DNA from: Anaerolineae bacterium
Lineage (GTDB): Bacteria > Chloroflexota > Anaerolineae > JAFGEY01
Assembly: GCA_016929205.1 (NCBI GenBank)
Contig: JAFGJF010000204.1
Span: 1-9,365, forward strand
Direction of reading: 5' to 3'
DNA: 9,365 nt
Position 1 is the stretch's first letter, and every line of letters starts with the position of its first letter. Below, piece after piece: positions 5,986 to 9,365 of this stretch. The notes below the pieces were generated by a model. It did no database searches, was not told the origin of the DNA, and was given only the letters and a program-made list of their open reading frames with translations. A program made the translations under genes and the position numbers.

Positions 5986-7065
5986 ATGACATTACCCAAA
6001 ACAATGCAAGCCGTCGTGGTGCACGGCGTCGAGGATTATCGGTTAACAGAGGTACCCGTGCCCGAGATCGGACCGGGTGAAGTGCTGGTCCGCGTGCTGG
6101 CGACGGGCATCTGTGCCAGTGACGTCAAAACATTCTTTGGTGCGCGGGTGTGGGGCTCTGACGAGATCGCAGGATATATTCAAGCCCCCGTCATCCCGGG
6201 TCACGAATTCGTCGGCGAGGTTGTGGCCCTGGGTACAGGCGCAGGCGAAAAGCATGACCTCGAGATCGGCAATCTGGCCGTATCCGAACAGATCGTGCCC
6301 TGCTGGCAGTGCCGCTTTTGCAGGCGTGGACAATATTGGATGTGCCAGCAGCACGATATCTATGGCTTTATCAAGGACCGAGCCGAAGGCTCTTGGGCCG
6401 AATATATGAAATTTCCGGCCAACGCCATCAACTACAAGGTGCCCAAAACGATCAAGCCCGAACACGCCGCCCTGATCGAGCCGCTAGCATGTGCCATCCA
6501 CGCCGTCGAGCGAGGCGACATTCAATTAGGCGACGTTGTTGTTCTTGCCGGGTTGGGGCCGATTGGGATGTGCATGCTGCAGGTCGCCAAGCTGAAAAAC
6601 CCGGGCATGCTCATCGCCCTCGATCTGCAGCCCAAACGGTTGGCACTGGCCAAAGAACTGGGCGCAGACTTGGCGCTCGACCCCAAAAAGGAGGACGTGA
6701 TCCAGCGCGTGCTCGACCTGACAGATGGCTATGGCTGTGACGTGTATATCGAGGCCACCGGCGCTGGGCCGGCCGTCAACCAGGGCTTGCAGATGCTGCG
6801 CCGGCTGGGCACATTTGTCGAATTCAGTGTCCACGCCGGGCCAGTGGCGATCGATTGGTCGATCATTGGTGATGTCAAAGAGCTAAACATCCATGGCTCA
6901 CACCTGGGACCATACAGCTATCCCAAAGCGATTCAGTACCTGTCCAAAGACACCATCGCCACCGACAAGATCGTCACCCATACAATGCCCTTGGCCGATT
7001 TCCAAAAAGGCATTGACATGGTGCACGACCAAGCCGAGTCGCTCAAGATTGTATTGATTCCCTGA
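5986..7065 (+). CDS. Zinc-dependent medium-chain dehydrogenase, erythritol/L-threitol dehydrogenase-like
   Basis: A 359-residue cytoplasmic MDR-family enzyme oxidising an alcohol or polyol to a ketone with NAD. Catalytic zinc ligands: C43 (GICASD), H73-E74 (GHEFVGEV) and E165 (EPLAC). The structural zinc is bound by C106, C109, C112 and C120. The Rossmann motif is AGLGPIG (188-194), and D213 at the end of the second strand (ALDLQ) points to NAD rather than NADP. Stretches such as LTDGYGCDVYIEATG and DWSIIGDVKELNIHGSHLGP resemble, from memory, the erythritol/L-threitol dehydrogenase group, so a sugar-alcohol substrate is the best guess; threonine, sorbitol or butanediol dehydrogenases are alternatives. 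AAAAAGGAG ends 6 nt before ATG 5986. No polyol transporter or kinase is nearby to confirm the substrate. The last 23 bp overlap the convergent phosphatase gene. Confidence 0.88.
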   Translation: MTLPKTMQAVVVHGVEDYRLTEVPVPEIGPGEVLVRVLATGICASDVKTFFGARVWGSDEIAGYIQAPVIPGHEFVGEVVALGTGAGEKHDLEIGNLAVSEQIVPCWQCRFCRRGQYWMCQQHDIYGFIKDRAEGSWAEYMKFPANAINYKVPKTIKPEHAALIEPLACAIHAVERGDIQLGDVVVLAGLGPIGMCMLQVAKLKNPGMLIALDLQPKRLALAKELGADLALDPKKEDVIQRVLDLTDGYGCDVYIEATGAGPAVNQGLQMLRRLGTFVEFSVHAGPVAIDWSIIGDVKELNIHGSHLGPYSYPKAIQYLSKDTIATDKIVTHTMPLADFQKGIDMVHDQAESLKIVLIP

Positions 7066-7603
7066 ACCGTTCGATCTGTTCCAACTGCACCGGGGTCGGC
7101 TTGACAAACGGGCGAGCCTTGCGCACCATCGACCAGGCTTCATCAGATGACAAACCGGCATCAATCAAGTATGCAACGGCCATTGTTGCTGCCCTGCCGA
7201 CACCGGACTTGCAGTGGACATAGACGCCGCCCCCTGCATCAATGTTTTTCCGGATAAACTCGACGCCCTGACGCAGGTGTGCCAAGGATGGAGCGTCATC
7301 ATCCACAGTTGGCAAATGCAGGTACGCTTTTGGCGCAATGCCCGCCTTTTGATCGTCAAACTCGATCCGCATATTCACCACAGCCGTCACGCCCCGTGCA
7401 GCTAGCCTGGGCCAACCACGCCGCTTGTATTGCCCGCCCACGTGCAACTGTGGCGTAATCTGGCTCACGCGCCGAATCGGCGCGCCGGTCAAGCGCCGCA
7501 CCACATGATCGAACGCCCACCATGCCGTTACGCCCATCCCATAGTTTTTCAACCGGTATACAACAATGCCAAATCCTTCGCTCATTTTCTCAACGAGACT
7601 CAC
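7043..7603 (-). CDS. Cys-based dual-specificity/PTPMT1-like phosphatase
   Basis: A 186-residue protein with the P-loop VHCKSGVGRAA: C131 nucleophile, R137 phosphate-binding arginine. A candidate general acid lies in VDDDAPS (D101-D103). The order around the core (TPQLHVGGQ at 50-58, VVNM at 75-78, YLHLPTVDDDAPS, LRQGVEFI, then RPFVKPTPVQLEQIERF) resembles the dual-specificity group that includes PTPMT1, whose members dephosphorylate phosphatidylglycerophosphate in cardiolipin synthesis. Protein phosphotyrosine or phosphoinositides remain possible. The first 45 residues are outside the usual catalytic core and hold an aromatic, amphipathic stretch (VTAWWAFDHVVRRL) that might touch the membrane. 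GTG 7603 is chosen over ATG 7585 because it has a well-placed GGAG. It follows the RNase H gene after 114 bp and probably shares its transcript. Its tail overlaps the dehydrogenase gene. Confidence 0.87.
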   Translation of the reverse strand: MSLVEKMSEGFGIVVYRLKNYGMGVTAWWAFDHVVRRLTGAPIRRVSQITPQLHVGGQYKRRGWPRLAARGVTAVVNMRIEFDDQKAGIAPKAYLHLPTVDDDAPSLAHLRQGVEFIRKNIDAGGGVYVHCKSGVGRAATMAVAYLIDAGLSSDEAWSMVRKARPFVKPTPVQLEQIERFRESIQS

Positions 7604-7610
7604 TCATCAA

Positions 7611-7614
7611 CTCC
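7611..7614 (-). promoter_or_regulatory. Ribosome binding site supporting the GTG start of the phosphatase
   Basis: On the minus strand ACGGAG (GGAG at 7614-7611) is followed by 7 nt and then GTG at 7603. The internal ATG at 7585 has no comparable site. An out-of-frame ATG at 7607 reaches a stop within a few codons. The 114-bp gap 7604-7717 shows no terminator and no good promoter. Confidence 0.65.
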
Positions 7615-7717
7615 GTTTTTGTAATCGAGATCCCGAATCGCATTCCAGGAGAATCTGCCGTTTTGCCAATGCACAGATGCACTGCTCTCCAGGTACGAGT
7701 TTTGCCGCCTCACTAGG

Positions 7718-8614
7718 TCAGACGACACGCGCTGCTTCACTGGCCAGCGTTTTGGCTTGCACCATCTCGTCAGGCATCTGCTTTTTGTCGACCACGTGCC
7801 ATGTCACCACATACCGCTGTATCAATTCAAGCAGTGTCTCCCACAAGTCACGGTGGCTCACCGGCTTGCCGTCCCGAGTCTGCCACCCGTGAGACACCCA
7901 GTTTTTCACCCACGTTGTCGCACCGTTTTTGAGATAGTCAGACGTGGTATAGAGATGGACGGGCTGCGCCTGCTTGATCGCTTTCAGCCCCTCGACAGCC
8001 GACCGGATGTGCAGACGATTGCTCGACGCATTGGTCTCTCCGCCACTCAACGTTTTGACGTGCTCGCGGTAGCGCAGCACCGCCGCCCACCCACCCTTTT
8101 TTTCTTTGCCCCGGTACGACGCTGCAACGAATGCGTGGATCGACTGCTGATCGTCCAAAGGCAAGTCACGCGCAGGAATCGCCGAACGAGCCAATTTGTC
8201 TACATACTCGTTCCATCGATCCCCCGCATGTCCTTTGGTCCAGTGCCAGGTAATGTTGTGGCGCTCGATCTGTTCGGCCAGAGACTGCCACAAATCCTGG
8301 TTCTTGACCGCTGTCTCATGGGCCGTTTGCCAGTCACGCTCCCTCCATCGCAGCATCCACTCGGTGACCCCCTGGCGCAAATACTCGGAATCGGTGTACA
8401 GCCCAACCCGGCATGGCACTGGCAGCGCCCGCAATGCTTCCAGTGCAGCAAACAATTCCATACGATTGTTCGTCGTATCTTCGGCGCTGCCACTCAGCTC
8501 TTGCGGCTTTTGCCCGGCAAAGATTGAAACACTCCCCCATCCACCCGGGCCAGGGTTTGGATTGCACGCGCCATCGGTATAGATCGTGACCTCTGGCCGC
8601 TCTACGTCAGCCAT
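7718..8614 (-). CDS. rnhA: RNase HI with tandem RNase H domains, second one catalytically dead
   Basis: Cleaves the RNA strand of RNA-DNA hybrids (R-loops, primers). At 298 residues it is about twice E. coli RNase HI (155). The first domain (about 8-146) is canonical: YTDGACNPNPGPGG with D14, NNRMEL with E53, YTDSEY with D75, KGHAGD with H129, and VDKLA with D139, matching E. coli D10, E48, D70, H124 and D134, plus the Trp-rich substrate handle. The second domain (about 159-298) repeats the fold (GGWAAVLRYREHVKTLSGG, NRLHIRSAVEGL, LYTTSDYL, a Trp-rich handle, DLWETL, VTWHVV). However, the active-site places read A164, H202, T224, K278 and K288, so it cannot cut and probably binds substrate or a partner. 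The handles (81-112 and 230-261) share 12 of 32 residues without gaps. ATG 8614 has GAGG 4 nt upstream and lies 12 nt after the previous gene, implying coupling. Confidence 0.95.
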   Translation of the reverse strand: MADVERPEVTIYTDGACNPNPGPGGWGSVSIFAGQKPQELSGSAEDTTNNRMELFAALEALRALPVPCRVGLYTDSEYLRQGVTEWMLRWRERDWQTAHETAVKNQDLWQSLAEQIERHNITWHWTKGHAGDRWNEYVDKLARSAIPARDLPLDDQQSIHAFVAASYRGKEKKGGWAAVLRYREHVKTLSGGETNASSNRLHIRSAVEGLKAIKQAQPVHLYTTSDYLKNGATTWVKNWVSHGWQTRDGKPVSHRDLWETLLELIQRYVVTWHVVDKKQMPDEMVQAKTLASEAARVV

Positions 8615-8626
8615 ACATCCTCTTTC

Positions 8627-9364
8627 TCAGTGTTTCGCTAATCGTTTGGCCACGTCAACCAGCCTATCCACATTCCATTCGATCCCACTACCCAACGGGA
8701 ACTCGCCGCGCAGCACCGATAACCAGCGCTTTGGAATCTGCGACAGGCCATAGGCTGCACCTGCCATCGCGCCAACCACCGCACCTGCGGTATCGGCATC
8801 ACCACCCAGGTTGACCACCTGTACGACAGCATCCTCAAATGAATCGGTCGTCAGCAATCCCCAAACAGCACTTTGCAGCGTGTGGCGCACCCAACCCGTA
8901 TTGGGCAAATCTGTCCTTTGGCAAGCAGACGCACTCTCAATCGCCAATCGGAGTGGCTTCCGTAGTTCAGCAGTTGTCAGGGCCTTTTGCACAGCTTGAC
9001 TATGCGAATCACCATGGAACAAGTGATAACAGGTTATGTTGACAAACGCAGACCCCGCAACGCAGTCGACGTGCGGATGCGTGACCTGGCTTTGCAGCCG
9101 GCTGTCCAGCACGAGCTGCTCCAGATCGTCCCAACAAGCCACCGCTACCGGCCAACAACGCATCACCGAACCGTTGCCTGCCGAATCGGGCTTTTCCGCA
9201 CAAATCACCGCCATCACCTGTCTCCAATCCTGGCCGGCCGCAATGCGGGACAAAACCGTCCGAGTATGAATCCCAACGTCGGGCGGATTGGCACGAACCC
9301 AGTCGACAAACCGCTGTGCCAGATCGGCCGGATCGAGCGGCCGATGTGCCAGCAGGCTTTCAGC
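8627..9364 (-). CDS. ADP-ribosylglycohydrolase, DraG family (5'-partial)
   Basis: Removes ADP-ribose from modified macromolecules, or acts on related ADP-ribose compounds, using two divalent metal ions. The frame is open to the right edge, so the N-terminal part, including the first metal-binding acidic motif, is outside; 245 residues are visible. Recognisable pieces: ESLL...DPADLAQRFVDWV near the edge, AGNGSVMRCWPVAV (63 onward; compare GNGxxMRxxP of DraG-type enzymes), THPHVD (about 95-100), and the C-terminal metal motif GGDADT with D189, D191 and T192 followed by a glycine- and alanine-rich helix (GAVVGAMAGAAYG). The substrate cannot be told: protein, nucleic-acid and small-molecule ADP-ribose hydrolases share this fold. 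No nitrogenase genes or ADP-ribosyltransferase are visible. It is the first visible gene of the minus-strand unit, 12 bp upstream of the RNase H gene. Confidence 0.93.
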   Translation of the reverse strand, partial: AESLLAHRPLDPADLAQRFVDWVRANPPDVGIHTRTVLSRIAAGQDWRQVMAVICAEKPDSAGNGSVMRCWPVAVACWDDLEQLVLDSRLQSQVTHPHVDCVAGSAFVNITCYHLFHGDSHSQAVQKALTTAELRKPLRLAIESASACQRTDLPNTGWVRHTLQSAVWGLLTTDSFEDAVVQVVNLGGDADTAGAVVGAMAGAAYGLSQIPKRWLSVLRGEFPLGSGIEWNVDRLVDVAKRLAKH

Positions 9365-9365
9365 C

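Noticed and set aside
7101..7106. Isolated TTGACA on the plus strand just past the dehydrogenase stop
   Set aside because: No -10-like hexamer at 16-18 bp, and it lies inside the phosphatase coding region with no plus-strand gene behind it.
7604..7717. Gap between RNase H and phosphatase genes checked for a tRNA, small RNA, terminator or promoter
   Set aside because: Only short repeats such as two GTGCAT copies and a distant GGAGA/TCTCC pair; no cloverleaf, no hairpin with T-run, and no convincing -35/-10 pair on the minus strand.
7757..8527. Plus-strand open frame of 256 residues opposite the RNase H gene
   Set aside because: Long only because of codon bias on the other strand; the minus-strand RNase H motifs are unmistakable and the plus-strand translation resembles nothing.
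1..9365. Mobile elements, CRISPR arrays, prophage or defence islands
   Set aside because: No spaced direct repeats, transposase, integrase or terminal inverted repeats seen; gene content is housekeeping or metabolic and packing is uniform.

Overview
The window reads as ordinary bacterial chromosome, densely packed, with fairly GC-rich coding DNA and strong AAAGGAG-type ribosome binding sites. No phage, insertion sequence, CRISPR array or RNA gene is visible. The gene mix (proofreading PolA, GT39-like membrane glycosyltransferase, small DUF2582 winged-helix protein, class II fumarase, polyol-type zinc dehydrogenase, PTPMT1-like phosphatase, DraG-type hydrolase) would suit a free-living member of the Chloroflexota, perhaps near Anaerolineae. 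That placement is an impression from the protein sequences, not a computed result.

Layout. The plus strand runs from 1 to 7065. It starts with polA, cut by the left edge, followed 5 bp later by a GT-C membrane glycosyltransferase. The glycosyltransferase stop codon overlaps a strong promoter made of two interleaved near-consensus sigma-70 sites. These drive a 67-residue DUF2582 winged-helix protein that ends at a clear intrinsic terminator. A promoter whose -35 lies in the terminator's T-run then starts a probable two-gene unit: fumarase (fumC) and, 54 bp later, a zinc-dependent NAD-type dehydrogenase resembling erythritol/L-threitol dehydrogenases.

The minus strand runs from the right edge back to 7043. 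It carries an ADP-ribosylglycohydrolase (cut by the right edge), an RNase HI protein 12 bp downstream, and, after a 114-bp gap, a PTPMT1/dual-specificity-like phosphatase. The 3' end of the phosphatase gene overlaps the convergent dehydrogenase gene by 23 bp. No terminator is visible between them.

The most unusual object is the 298-residue RNase HI protein. It holds two tandem RNase H folds: the first keeps every catalytic residue, and the second has lost all four carboxylates and the active-site histidine while keeping the substrate-handle region. Next in interest are the interleaved promoter pair in front of the DUF2582 gene and an extra segment of about 39 residues in the PolA proofreading domain, which begins with a tandem 18-bp duplication. 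Genes of the two strands show no obvious shared pathway. Polymerase I and RNase H both act in RNA-primer and R-loop processing, but they lie in separate, convergent units.
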